DNA of 64,000 nt from Galaxea fascicularis (Eukaryota; Cnidaria; Anthozoa; Scleractinia; Euphylliidae). A program made the translations under genes and the position numbers. The stretch spans positions 3,663,572 to 3,727,571 of the forward strand of contig OX419347.1 of NCBI GenBank assembly GCA_948470475.1, written 5' to 3'. The notes under the pieces are model-generated. The model saw nothing but the letters and a program-made list of their open reading frames with translations. It had not been told where the DNA came from and did not search any database. Shown one piece after another: positions 24,205 to 34,749 of the stretch (position 1 is its first letter; each line of letters begins with the position of its first letter).

Positions 24205-25250
24205 TTGGTCTCTCTCATCAGGGTAAATTCCGTTATATCTGAGTGGAAATCTCCCAAAAGTGGTATACCACAAGGCACCAAGCTAGGAGTCATCTTGTTT
24301 ACGATAATGACAAATAATTTATTGCATTCATGGAACCTTAGAATAAAGTTTGTTGATGATACAACAGCCCTTGAAATAATCCCTAGGAACAGTATCAGTT
24401 CGCTCAACTTTGCTACAAATGATATTTATGCCTTTTCTGAAGATCATAGAATGAAATTGAATCCTACTAAATGCAAGAAAATGCTAATTAATTTTATGAG
24501 TAACCATAGTTTTATTGTGAATCCTATTGTAGTTGGTGGTAATTCAATTGAGAGAGTCTTATCATATAAGTTACTTGGTGTTTATATAAGTAACAACCTG
24601 AAATAGAACCATCATGTAGAGCATATTGTGAAAAAGGGAAACAAGACACTTCACTCTTTAAGGGTCCTGAGTTCTCAAGCAATGTGGTGCACCTCCAGCT
24701 TCACTAGCAAAGGTTTATGCAACAGTTGTTCGTAGAATACGCTGCCCGTATGTGGTAAAATATAACAGATTTTCTATCCTATAAGATAGAGAGCATCCAG
24801 AAAAGGGCTATGCACATCATTTTTCCCTTAATGAATTACAATGAAGCATTAAATTCACTCAATCTAACAACATTAAGGGAGAGGCGCGCCCATCTGTGCC
24901 AGATTTATATTGGTAGACTCTGGAATGAGAACCATTCCCTGCACTTTCTGCTCCCCAAACGGGACGAGTTTGTACATAATTACAACCTCAGATCTGGCGT
25001 TAGCCGTATCACGCGTTCCTCTTGTAGAACTAAGCGCACACAAGAGTTTGTCACTTATAAGTTCATCTAGTGACTTAGCTTGTACTGTTTTATTCATGGT
25101 ATAGTTTTAGTAATTATACCTTAGTATTTATTGAACTTATATTCTAGTATTATGTAATTTTGCACATAGCTCAGTAATTCAGCCTTATATTGTGTATATT
25201 GCTGCAATGGGGTTTTAATAAAATATCTATCTCCTAGTCACTTATTATTT
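24205..25250 (+). pseudogene. Non-LTR retrotransposon (CR1/L2-like) RT and C-terminus, broken
   Basis: The frame at 24,205-24,606 carries reverse-transcriptase signatures: SGIPQGTKLGVILF (finger/palm), FVDDTTALE (the F-x-D-D catalytic box) and LNPTKCKKM, ending near LLGVYISNNLK before a stop. The C-terminal part resumes in another frame at about 24,760-25,070 with IQKRAMHIIFP, TLRERRAHLCQIY and a HNYNLRSG ending typical of LINE ORF2 tails. The N-terminal endonuclease and most of the fingers are missing: a 5'-truncated, frameshifted insertion within an intron of the putative host gene. Family assignment comes from the motif set by memory. Confidence 0.85.
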
Positions 25251-25331
25251 TCAAAGCAACCAAATTGGCAAAAATTTAAAGTTTCAAGATCCAGTGCAAC
25301 TTAGGATACAACTAACTTTCAGTATAATTAA

Positions 25332-25340
25332 CAATTAGAC

Positions 25341-25371
<31 letters not shown>
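25332..25371. repeat. Hairpin CAATTAGACCC / GGGTCTAATTG
   Basis: Perfect 11-bp inverted arms with an 18-nt spacer directly before the MITE at 25,374; possibly the remains of its original insertion target or an older element. Confidence 0.6.
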
Positions 25372-25373
<2 letters not shown>

Positions 25374-25374
<1 letters not shown>

Positions 25375-25520
25375 TAGTATCACCCAACTAGTCGGACAGA
25401 AAAGGCAATAATAAAGTTAGCAAATGCAAGTTGAAGAAATATTTATTTGGGAATAAAACGAAAGAAAGTGTAACGCTCGATTGCTACTCGAGGACTATTA
25501 CTTATAGTCCTCTAGTAGCA

Positions 25521-25557
<37 letters not shown>

Positions 25558-25572
25558 GTTGGGTGATACTAA
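25374..25572. mobile_element. MITE, TTAGTATCACCCAACTAGT ends
   Basis: Terminal inverted repeats TTAGTATCACCCAACTAGT and ACTAGTTGGGTGATACTAA bound 199 bp. Near the middle a second palindrome, GCTACTCGAGGACTAT and ATAGTCCTCTAGTAGC, is present. Non-coding. The repeat form is common in coral genomes as I recall; not verified. Confidence 0.85.
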
Positions 25573-25839
25573 TGAGTGAGAGTCGGTGCAATCTGTTGAT
25601 TTTAGGGGACAGCAAATGAGGCCACAAAATTAGATCTGAAATAAAAGCCAAGCCAGTAAAAGAGTCTTGAATTCAAACTTGTGATAAGCATTGGTGAACT
25701 TAGGTTTGGTCAATGTATTCTCAGATGATTTGGACATGATCTAAAAACATTACTGTCATCCAAAACCACAATCATCGGGCAATTTTGTAGAACGGAATCT
25801 ATAGAAATCGGAGATTCGCCTTTTTTATTTTCTTGTCAG

Positions 25840-25895
25840 TCATCCAATTTACCAAATGTCTAAACTATTGAGTGGGGAATTACAACTTTTAATTG
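25840..25895 (+). CDS. Possible internal exon of the unidentified gene
   Basis: A strong pyrimidine tract and TTGTCAG precede it, GTAAAT follows. Read in the phase set by the exon at 23,270-23,331 it stays open (a C completing the split codon, then HPIYQMSKLLSGELQLLI) and leaves phase 1, which is the phase needed by the exon at 29,483. Phase agreement on both sides is encouraging but could be chance over 56 nt. No homology recognised. Confidence 0.25.
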
Positions 25896-27818
25896 GTAAA
25901 TTGTGGAGAAGCAAAACCTAGAAATTGACCTGTGACGTCATGCTCTAATACCTATTGGAGTTGGCAAAACTCCTACCAATCAATTATTGAAAACCCATCA
26001 AAGTCGGTCCCATTATTTCCTCTTCAGTTTCGCACGTTTGCCAAAAGACCTTTGACTGGGGAGCAAATGCAGCTAAAATTACAAATGTATGGGATTTGGC
26101 CGACCTTAGACCGCTGTAATGCCGCTACAAAGAGCAGGATTTTCACAGCGAAAAAAAGTCTTTTAAAAGAAATACTGAGATTATGTTCATGAAGTATAAA
26201 AAACAGATTCAGCCTACAATGACCATAAACGAATTTTTAAGATTTATTACAAATCTTTCTATTCAAAATTATACAAATTGACGCGAAATAAGAAGCCACA
26301 TAAGAAAATTTCCGATGGACGTCATACCTTCTCAAGTGACCTAAGGTCTTTCTGTTGGTTGAAAGGTATCAATAACATTTTTTCCCGTAAAAATGGCCAG
26401 CTGTAGTCGACTACTTTAATCCCGTGGAATTACTTTTCATTTTTCAAAGTGTATTTTACTAAATTTATTAGTTTTGCACAAAATTGGGGGGAGGGGAGCT
26501 GGCCTTCCGGCCCCTCCCCCTGTGCAGTGCTTGAATAAAACTATTTAAAATAGTGGCAAATGTTGGAAATCTACCTCTTTGTAGTAGCGTCACAGCAGTT
26601 CAAAGTCAGTCAAAATCCAATACATTTACTGTAATTTTAGCGTGTTTGCCCCTCAGTCAAAATGGCGTCAAAAACCGACCATGAAAAGTTGCTTTCATAT
26701 ATTGACTCTATTGACTGACAATGACAAGTCCACTTTTAAATTGTAACTAATGATTCTAGCAGTAATTACCATGCTATGAGCATTTCTGAACTGCTTTTTG
26801 CTATTTTTAGCTATTTTTTTTTAATTAAGAAGCTAAACATTTTCAAATCTACCTGTGGAGCATCACTTTATAACATGAGAATATTGTTATTAGGTAATAT
26901 TAAATGATTCTAAAGAATGACATTCCAAAAACACATAGCTATACAAGAATGATTTTGTATAGCTTTCAACATTTTAAGGCTTTAATTTGCAGCTGCATAT
27001 TAGAACTATTACTGCAATAACCACAATGTAAATGTAAATACATTCTGTAAATGTGAACACAACACTTTTTTGAGGAAAAAAAATCCTGCAGAGAAATAAG
27101 GAGAGAAAAAAAAAAATCCTGCCCACCAGGTTGCTACAAAAAAAAACTTGCTGACCAGAAATCACCCGAGAGTTAAATGGTCGGTCCCTAAGCGTTCATG
27201 AAACAGTCGTTGAACTGCGGTCTTAAAAAAGTATGAGGCTGGACGCACAGCTTTGCTCACAACGGATTGGAAAACTTGTAAACAATGGAAACTGAAGTTC
27301 TATGTTTGGCTAAACGTTTCTCCCTCGTGGAGGCAATTTAATTTCTGATAAAATGGTCGCGCTTTCTGATTCGCGTTCCTATGCATTTTTGACACTTCAA
27401 AGAGCAAAAAAGCTTTGAAATGACGCAAAACCATTTTTTCATTAAGGGCTTTAAAAATGAAAAGAGCTGCAGTATTAATATTCGGTATTGTTTTCAGTGT
27501 TTCCTTTTGAAACTTTGTAAAGTTTGAATTTCACGGGTTAGCGAGTGGATAAGCACTGAAATATGTAGAAAAGTTGGAATGGCGGACTGGACGGTAGGAT
27601 GTGCAGCGAAAGGCAGGAATTAAACTGGCCAGCCATTTGAGTGAAAACATGGGTCGGTGTGGGTTCTCATTTTCACCACCGGGCTCAAAAACCTGATTTT
27701 ATTTTAAGACTTTGACTCTGATAGAATTTAGGGATTTAGCTGCTTCAGTGGTAGGGATTGCAGATGAAAAAGAGAGATGTTTACATTGTTCAATTTACGT
27801 GTTGCGGTTTTTATCACA
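25896..27818. other. Intronic or intergenic DNA, no supported gene
   Basis: Contains an imperfect GC-rich palindrome around 26,488-26,520 (GGGAGGGGAGCTGGCC against GGCCCCTCCCC) and poly-A/T-rich tracts at 27,065-27,150 next to CTGACCAGAAATCACCCGAG, which looks like dispersed-repeat sequence. A stop-free stretch after CCTCTTCAG (26,027-26,118) is a very weak exon candidate. No other structure seen. Confidence 0.4.
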
Positions 27819-28079
27819 TACTATGTTTCCCAGTTGAGTGCGACACCACGCAAGTTTCCACACAAAGTTTTAATGTTAAAACTTTGACAATCTTTCTACT
27901 CCACTTGGCATTTGGGTGGTGTGTTTTGGCTGCGCTTGGTTGTGCTTTCCGTTATTGTCGATTATAACACTTAGTTTCCATTGGATACATTATTGTTGTC
28001 ATCGGAAACATCAACATTTTGACGTCAAAACCTTGTGTGGAAACTTGCATGATGTCGCGCTCAACTGGGAAGCATAGTA
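27819..28079. mobile_element. MITE with ~55-bp inverted ends
   Basis: Left arm TACTATGTTTCCCAGTTGAG continuing GCGACACCACGCAAGTTTCC, and the right arm is its reverse complement with a few mismatches over about 55 bp. TA at both outer edges fits a TA target duplication (Tc1/mariner-like). No coding content. Confidence 0.85.
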
Positions 28080-28576
28080 ACAGGGCTTGTTAAAAATGCA
28101 TTCTTGTCATAGATGTTGATGTTAATGTTTATTAGGAACACTCCTTACACTATGTATTTTGGCTCATTCACTTTGTAAAACATTAATTCAATCTTCTCTT
28201 AGCACAAAAATGTTACATGTTGCATGATTGTTGCAATACTATGACTATACAAAATAAATACCAGTTGAAAGTTCCATTTCTTATATGTCCTGAGAGTCAG
28301 CTATTGAACTTCCAACAAAGAGATTTAATTAGTATTGAGCGCAGCTTACCTTCCATTCTCAGGTTGACGTCACAGAAGCCAGTGAACCCATTCTCCCTAT
28401 AACTTGGTGTTTTCAAGGGTAATTTCAAGACTTTGGCAGGGCATAAAAAATTGAGGATTCAACCAATTCCACTAATTTTTTTTGCAGAACATCTTCGACA
28501 GACATGAGTCATCAGAATTCAATATCACTATGTAGGGGTGATAGGCACTTTAAATATTTGTCATTTTATTTTCTAG

Positions 28577-28618
28577 GTTTATGAAGAAGATGATGATGAT
28601 GATGACATTGCAATGTAA
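28577..28618 (+). other. Weak candidate last exon with acidic tail
   Basis: After TTTTATTTTCTAG one phase reads VYEEDDDDDDIAM then stop. The GAT run makes this suspect as simple sequence. The better-supported 3' end of a gene on this strand is at 31,149, so this could be an alternative end or chance. Confidence 0.15.
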
Positions 28619-28791
28619 TTGGAGGCATGTAGTTTTCAAGTCAGGGACTTCAGTGGATGTAAATAAGTTTTGTTTTGGCTCAAAAAGTGAATCAAGAATC
28701 AGAAGAAGTGTCATGAATAACATTGCACTTGCATGACTTTGCTAATTCGCAAAGGAAATGAAAAAAATCTGCACACCTTGCCTACATGTCA

Positions 28792-29092
28792 GTAGGGACT
28801 GTTCATTTTTTTTATGGGATGGGGGAGCTGGTGGGATTTGGGAGGGGCCATGGCTTTTGAGGGGGCTTGCCCAAAAAAAAAAGAAAGGGGGGGGGTTAAG
28901 CAAGATTCTGAGATAAAATACCTGATGTAACTTATTTTGGATGGGGGTGGTCATACCCCAAAATACTCTTTTTGAGGGGGCAATTATGTGATTTAAACTG
29001 GTAAGAATGGGGGTTATACAATTTGTGAATGACACTCACCCAAATCCCATCTGCTCCCCTTACCTTATAAAAAATAAATGGTCCCTTACTAC
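28792..29092. mobile_element. MITE, GTAGGGAC(C/T)...ATTTTTT ends
   Basis: Left end GTAGGGACTGTTCATTTTTT followed by GGGGGAGCTGGTGGGATTTG, right end the inverted counterpart (CAAATCCCATCTGCTCCCC then GGTCCCTTACTAC). About 300 bp with G-rich interior. Arms of about 50 bp are clearly paired. Non-coding. Confidence 0.8.
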
Positions 29093-29482
29093 AGAATTGA
29101 ACATCAAGTCTCTACCTACCCTAAGTGAACTACAGCAACCTTGTGCAGTGGATGACCCCCAGTGTACTTCATACATGTAAATCAGAAGTTGGTCATTTAT
29201 TGACAACAGTTTGTTCACATCATGTTTACCTTTATAGTTAGCTGTTTTTTGGAATTGTTTGAAAGTTATCTTAGTTTGTTATGCTGAAGTTGTTTCTCAC
29301 CAAAGTAAAACTTATCTGTGGTGGATACGTAGCTACAACAATGAATTTCGTACTTTAGGAAGATTCATAGCAAGCTGTTAACCATTACAATAGATTAAAA
29401 TGCAAATTTGCCACTCAATTAGATTAATTTAATATCTCAGGTTGCCTGTTTAAAATTGTTCTTTAGGATACAAAATGATCAG

Positions 29483-29701
29483 TTTCTGAACAATCTTTTG
29501 CCTTTGTGAAAACTGGACTTGAGCAACAAAGAATTCAGGAATTTTGGAAGAATGAATTAAATTATCACTGCACTTGCTTTTTAACAACAGCAAACAGAAG
29601 AGGTCACTCACAGGAGATCCCAAAGAAAGATTTTCTTATTTCAGATCTACATTTCCATGATCATTCCATAGAAGCTTTATTAGTGTCTCACTATATTCGA
29701 G
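29483..29701 (+). CDS. Penultimate exon of the unidentified host gene
   Basis: A stop-free 219-nt stretch with normal amino-acid mix (GLEQQRIQEFWKNELNY, later KKDFLISDLHFHD and ALLVSHYIRG) ends at an AG|GTAATC donor in phase 1. Joined to the acceptor at 31,075 the frame continues without a stop to a natural end, which is the main evidence. The 5' edge is less sure: the acceptor used here (ATGATCAG at 29,482) is weak, and an in-frame TGA lies just upstream. The protein is not one I recognise; there is no transposon motif in it. Confidence 0.5.
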
Positions 29702-29976
29702 GTAATCAACATCATTGAAAAAGGGGCTTTACATTACCATTTACTTTGGTAACCTCAAAAGTCAACACTTCTAAATTCAAATGCGATCGGGAATGCTTGA
29801 ATGTTTAGTACATGAGCCTCTGGCTCGGGAGTTTGGGCAACCACTCCTCATGCTATTGAGCTTAAATAATTTTATTTTATTTGATGGTAACAGCTTCCTG
29901 AAAACCAAATATGTCAAAATATTGTTTTATGATATTTTAAAAGATGAACTCTTGCAAGCCTCTTTAAAAAACATTT

Positions 29977-30767
29977 TAAAGTGTATATGACACCAAATTT
30001 TTCATAACCTAGTTCGAAAGAGCTTTCAAAATGATGAAGAACGACGTTTATTTTATTGTGATAGCACTCTTGGTTGCGGAGTTATTCAAGATTTTGATTT
30101 ATGCAAATTAGGCAACTTGTGACGTCATAAGGTTGACACAAAAGGAAGTAAAATCACAAAATGTCGAATATCTCTGCAAATGCTAAGTCTATAGGGTTAA
30201 AATTTTGCAGGGTTGATGTGCTGCCAGAACTACACATTGTGATAGTGGTTATGAGGTCACCATGGCAACCTACTCGTTACCAGACCTCTACATTCCAAAA
30301 ATGAAAAATGCTTAATTTGTTGCTCCAGAGTCGAACAGACTTTCTTATACTTGTGCTGTGTTAAGTCCATATTCGCTCACACCCACTGACTGAACATACA
30401 GAGCAAACAGCTCTTCTTGAGGAGAGAAACTCTGATTTTATCCTTTGGACGGAGGGGGCCTGGAGCCCATTGTGTTGCCATGGAAATGTCAAAGTGGAGC
30501 TTATTCTGGAACTTTGTGATGAGTATAACAACTGTGAAAAGTTTCAGTTCTATACAGCAAAAGTCTTCAGAGATATTCCATTTTTTGTGATTTTACTTTA
30601 TTTTGTGTCAACCTTATGACATCACAAGTTGCCTAATTTGCATAAATCAAAATCTTGAATAACTGGGCAACCTAGGATGCTATTACAATAAAATAAACAT
30701 TGTTCTTCATCATTTTGAAAGCTCTTTCGATCAAGCTAATGAAAATTTTGGTGTCATATACACTTTA
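29977..30767. mobile_element. Long-TIR MITE in the last intron (791 bp)
   Basis: Ends TAAAGTGTATATGACACC and GGTGTCATATACACTTTA, with inverted arms of about 200 bp each (29,977-30,177 and 30,568-30,767) that include paired GTGACGTCATAAGGTTGACAC and GTGTCAACCTTATGACATCAC blocks. TA or TTA-type flank, not resolved. It sits between the exons at 29,701 and 31,076, so if transcribed it would form a long hairpin in the intron. Confidence 0.9.
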
Positions 30768-31075
30768 ATGATACCAGAGAAATGGATTTGACCAACAGTG
30801 AAACAATTAACATCATACAGGGTTTCAAGAAAGACCCTTATGGAAAAAATTCACGTGGTTCTTAAATGCCTACAAAGAAAATCCTAATGACCACCAATGC
30901 TACAAAAATGGCCTGGCATCATCCTCCTCCCCACCCCCTTCTCCTTTAAGATTTGCAATGCTCCTTACCAAAGACTTAATTATCACACTGGTTTAGAATT
31001 ATTTTACTTAGGTTCTTGTCAATCGGAAGGCCTGAGCCTTTAATTGAAATGAAATTTATTGTTGTTTTTCTCCAG

Positions 31076-31149
31076 GGTGCTTCAGACATGTTGAAGAACG
31101 GTTAGTTGTGAATCCAACCAAGAAGCCTTCCTTCCCAGCAAAGGATTGA
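31076..31149 (+). CDS. Last exon of the unidentified host gene
   Basis: Follows a textbook acceptor (TTGTTGTTTTTCTCCAG). Entering in phase 1 from the exon ending at 29,701, it reads GCFRHVEERLVV then NPTKKPSFPAKD and stops at TGA 31,147-31,149. An AATAAA signal follows 14 nt later. Acceptor, phase agreement, open frame, stop and poly(A) signal all fit, which makes this the best supported coding end in the window. Product unknown; the tail is basic and proline-containing, with no domain I can name. The palindromic TTAA element begins 43 nt after the stop. Confidence 0.6.
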
Positions 31150-31163
31150 AAAAGAAGATTTTC

Positions 31164-31169
31164 AATAAA
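31164..31169 (+). terminator. Poly(A) signal AATAAA
   Basis: AATAAA 14 nt after the stop codon of the exon at 31,076-31,149. The 3' UTR would be very short, and the adjacent TTAA element starts 23 nt after the hexamer, so cleavage may occur at or inside the element. Confidence 0.55.
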
Positions 31170-31192
31170 CACCATGTTGAAGTTGCAGTTAC

Positions 31193-31875
31193 TTAAGGTG
31201 GCTCAAACCAGTTTCACCAATTTTAAGAAACTCACTTATTGGAACGATTTACACTACAACACTGTATCACGTATTAGCAATGTTGTGGTACCATATGGAA
31301 CAGCAATTATTGCTGAATAAAAAGTGGTCATTATTGTGAGGCAAGACGTAACAATGGCAATGGGAACACCTTGTAAAAACATCCTATATTTTGGCTTTAG
31401 TTGCTTATATCTCCAAAACGAAGTCGGTGACCCCCATTTTTTATTGCTCGAAAGTGATCAACAGAACAAGATGAAACTTTTTGCAAAGTTTAAAAAAATT
31501 CAGTGGAGCAGATTCACAGCCACCTTAAAAATAAATAAAAAATAAGGTGGCTCTGAATCCGCTCCACAGAATTTTTTTAAACTTTGCAGACAGTTTTATC
31601 TTGGTCTGCTGATCACTTTCCAGCATTAAAAAATGGGGGTCACCAAGTTCGTTTTTGAGATACGAGCAACTAAAGCCAAAATATAGGGCGTTCCTACAGG
31701 GCTTTCCTGTTACTATGGTTACGTATTATGTCACAATAATGACCGCATTTTATTCAACAATAATTGCTGTTTCATATGGTAGCATAAAATTGTTACTACG
31801 TGATAGTGTTATAGTGTCAATCTTTCTGATAAGTGAGGCTCTTGAAAGTGTTGAAAGCGGTTTGAGCCACCTTAA
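31193..31875. mobile_element. Palindromic two-part TTAA element, copy 1 (alpha-beta)
   Basis: Two monomers of about 335 bp face each other: 31,193-31,528 (alpha) starts TTAAGGTGGCTCAAACC and ends GAGCCACCTTAA; 31,543-31,875 (beta, inverted) starts AAGGTGGCTCTGAATCC and ends GGTTTGAGCCACCTTAA. TTAA at both outer edges fits a piggyBac-like TTAA target. The monomers differ at diagnostic sites (alpha TTGCTCGAAAGTGATCAACA, beta ATGCTGGAAAGTGATCAGCA). The second copy at 35,844-36,524 carries the same pair in reverse. No transposase. Confidence 0.9.
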
Positions 31876-32332
31876 CCCTTTCACTCCCAAAGGCGATCAG
31901 CATATAATTTCTCCTTATAATATCGATAAATTGTCCAACAGACAAGTGATGAGAATAGACAAAGCTATCAGCCAGAGGGTCTTATCTTGATATAACCCCA
32001 AATTCTCTTGACTAATGTACAAGCAATTGTTTTGCAGCTAGAACGGAGAACTAATATGAAAATTTAAATTCTTATTTGTTGCTCCTACACATTTCCCATA
32101 GGAATAGTGGGGAGAAGTTGTTAAAACATCAAGAAAATTCATGTTATGTGATCTCATCCTGAATTCTCCTGACCACTCTGTTTTATAAGGCATTGAAATT
32201 ACAAGGAGAAATTTGATGCTGATCACTCACGGGGTTTGAAGGGTTAACAGTAGAGAGCATTTGGAATCCTGTGTCACTCAGCCGTGTTGTTTTCTACAGA
32301 CGTACGTATTGACGTAAACTTTAACTGGTTTT

Positions 32333-32930
32333 ACGTACGTAAATAAAATAGAGACGATCTGTAAAAACTCGCACGTGAACGTAAAAGTTAAATGAGGTTC
32401 AACTTAAACGTTCACGCGCAACCCTTTATACATCGTCTCTATTTTATTAACATGCGTAAAGGAAGTTAAATTTTACATCGAATCGCACGTGAAAATTACG
32501 CTACAGTGGAAATCCATCATAAAGCTACTGTAATACGAGGAACAAAAACGTCCAACTTGTCTCGCAACATTGCTACAAAATTAGTTGAAAAGCGATGTTG
32601 CGCATATTACATCCCACATACAACTTGTCTCGCAACAAAAAAAATGTGTTGCAAGTTGCTGCAGCGTGTTGCGGAAAGTAGAGGTCCGTTCTACTTTCTG
32701 CAACACGCTGCAGCAACTTGCAACACATTTTTTTTGTTGCGAGACAAGTTGTATGTGGGATGTAAAATGCGCAACATTGCTTTTCAACTAATTTTGCAGC
32801 AATGTTGCGAGACAAGTTGGACGTTTTTGTTGCTCATATTACCGTAGCTTAACTTTCATTCATTTTTTACGTTTATGCGCGACCTTTCATACATCATCTC
32901 TATTTTGCTTACGCACGTACCTAATACGCG
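32333..32930. mobile_element. Outer MITE of a nested pair (ACGTACGTAA / CACGTGAACG units)
   Basis: A block of about 60 bp (ACGTACGTAA, TAAAATAGAGACGAT, then CACGTGAACGTAAAAGTTAA) appears at 32,333-32,392, inverted at about 32,398-32,470 and inverted again, more diverged, at 32,865-32,925. It is split by the hairpin element at 32,523-32,849. Target duplication is not clear. Confidence 0.6.
32523..32849. mobile_element. Near-perfect hairpin element with GTTGCGAGACAAGTTG
   Basis: Two arms of about 160 bp (32,523-32,683 and 32,689-32,849) are inverted copies with few mismatches, meeting at a loop of a few bases. Ends are AGCTAC(T)GTAAT and ATTACCGTAGCT. Each arm carries CAACTTGTCTCGCAACA twice. 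Overlapping frames on both strands, near mirror images of one another, come from this symmetry and are not genes. The high arm identity suggests youth or copying as a fold-back. Confidence 0.9.
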
Positions 32931-32980
32931 GCACTGGAAATCCACCTTAATATTTACATTGGCCACGTTTATGTATTTTT

Positions 32981-33896
32981 ATTTTAAGAAGGCTCGCAGT
33001 CGTTTTTTTGGTTTGGGGGTGGATTTTTGAAAATCAAAATTTCCTATGGAAGAAAAGCTTCGATTTCCTTGAACAACATCTTTTCTGCGTATGATAAAAG
33101 TTTATTTCTTGTCAGTTTCCAAGCAACAGCTGTTACCATAGCAACGGTAATGCAAGGTTGCTCATTTTAAAAGAGCTCAATTATCTCGAAATCCAGTCAG
33201 ACACTTAGTAACAAAACTTTGAGAGCGTAAATTACTCTAGTCCGACAACCTTTGTTTTGTTCATTTCCGCATTTTTCTGCAAGCCTTGTGAGGAAATATG
33301 AAAATCTTACACCATTTTTTCTCTGTTCAAAGAATGATCAACATAGAAAAACATTTTCAATTTGTATTGAGCATTCTAGGTGACTGCATTGTACAATATT
33401 TAGGACACAAAGCTTGTAATCCCCACAAATTTTAAATTTAAATATCTTGCCACCACAGACACCTTGGACGCTCATTGTGAATTGAACTTGCTTTTCTATC
33501 ATGATAATTCTTTGGACAGAGAAAAAATGAATAAAAGTTTGATATTTCTTCTAAAAGCTTGAAAGCAGAAATGAACAAACGAGCCTATAAAAATTTATTT
33601 GCGAATTATTTTTTCTAATTTGGACTACAAGTTGTCAGACTAGAGTAGTTTAAACACTTAAAGTTACGTTGAAGTGTTTGACTGGATTTCAAGAAAGTTG
33701 AGCTGTTTTAAAATGAGCGGCCTTCCTTGGAAACCTATGAGAAAATAAACTCTGGTCACAAAAAAGAAAAGAAGGAAAATGAAGGAAAGATGTTCTAGTT
33801 TCAAGGAAATCACAGCTTCTGTTCTACAAGAAATTTTGATTTCAAAAAAAATAAACTTCCAAGAAAAAAAGTTGATGCGAGCTTCCTTAAGAAAAC
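32981..33896. mobile_element. Long-TIR element (~290-bp arms)
   Basis: Left end TTTTAAGAAGGCTCGCAGTC pairs with right GCGAGCTTCCTTAAGAAAA. Inward, paired blocks include AAAATCAAAATTTC with AAATTTTGATTTC, GATTTCCTTGAA with TTCAAGGAAATC, and CTCTAGTCCGACAACC with GTTGTCAGACTAGAG. Arms are diverged, so the element is old. Minus-strand open frames inside are not supported. Confidence 0.75.
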
Positions 33897-33995
33897 TGTA
33901 TTTTATTATTCTTGTAATAAACACTGCATTTAGTGTGACATGATGAATAATGGTATTTATCCCTTCATCAGACAAGATAAACAAATGCATCACAC

Positions 33996-34560
33996 ATTTG
34001 CATATATGTTAATTAGGAAATTTGCATTTATGATAATTAGTTTTAAAATATATATTTCAAGTTTTTGCCTGTGTAATTTAACTTTTTAACTAATTATCAT
34101 ATATGCAAATTAATAAATTTGCATATATGATAATTAGTTTAAAAGTTAAAACACACGGGCAAAAACTAAAAGTATACTTTAAAACTAATTATCATAAATG
34201 CAAATTTTCTAATTAACATATATGCAAATTAATAAATTTGCATATATGATAATTAGTTAAAAAGTTAAAACACACGAGCAAAAACTAAAAGTATACTTTA
34301 AAACTAATTATCATAAATGCAAATTTTCTAATTAACATATATGCAAATTAATAAATTTGCATATATGATAATTAGTTTTAAAGTATACTTTGTTTTTGCT
34401 CGTGTGTTTTAACTTTTTAACTAATTATCATATATGCAAATTTATTAATTTGCATATATGATAATTAGTTTTAACATATAAATTTTAAGTTTTTGTGTAT
34501 TTTAACTTTTTAACTAATTATCATATATGCAAATTACTTAATTTACATATATGCTAATGA
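33996..34560. repeat. AT-rich palindromic array of octamer (ATGCAAAT) sites
   Basis: Units of 119 bp (starts at 34,180 and 34,299) with flanking partial and inverted units. The core is ATATGCAAATTAATAAATTT joined to its mirror GCATATATGATAATTAGTT. I count 13 exact octamers (ATGCAAAT or ATTTGCAT) from 33,996 to 34,534, interleaved with CTAATTA/TAATTAG sites and GTTAAAACACACG(A/G)GCAAAAAC spacers. It could be a satellite-like MITE expansion; whether POU or homeodomain proteins bind is unknown. Confidence 0.85.
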
Positions 34561-34749
34561 GCAATGATGACCTTGACACTTGGAGCACAACAATTACAAT
34601 AGTTTATTGACTTTTCATAACAACCATACTCTAAATTAAGCATCTATCTATAAAATAAAAACAACTACTGTCTAATTTGATTTCTATCTCTTAAATATAA
34701 GATTAAAATTAATGCATTTTCACAAATAAATGGATTCACCCATAGGGGT

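Noticed and set aside
23730..24407. Proline- and glycine-rich proteins on both strands
   Set aside because: They are translations of the G-rich inverted-repeat element and its repeats.
28577..28618. Acidic C-terminal exon (EEDDDDDD) as the certain gene end
   Set aside because: It depends on a GAT repeat, its phase does not link to a neighbouring exon, and a better gene end with AATAAA is present at 31,076-31,169.
32506..32847. Several mirror-image proteins over the hairpin
   Set aside because: The almost identical peptides on both strands arise because the DNA is a near-perfect palindrome.
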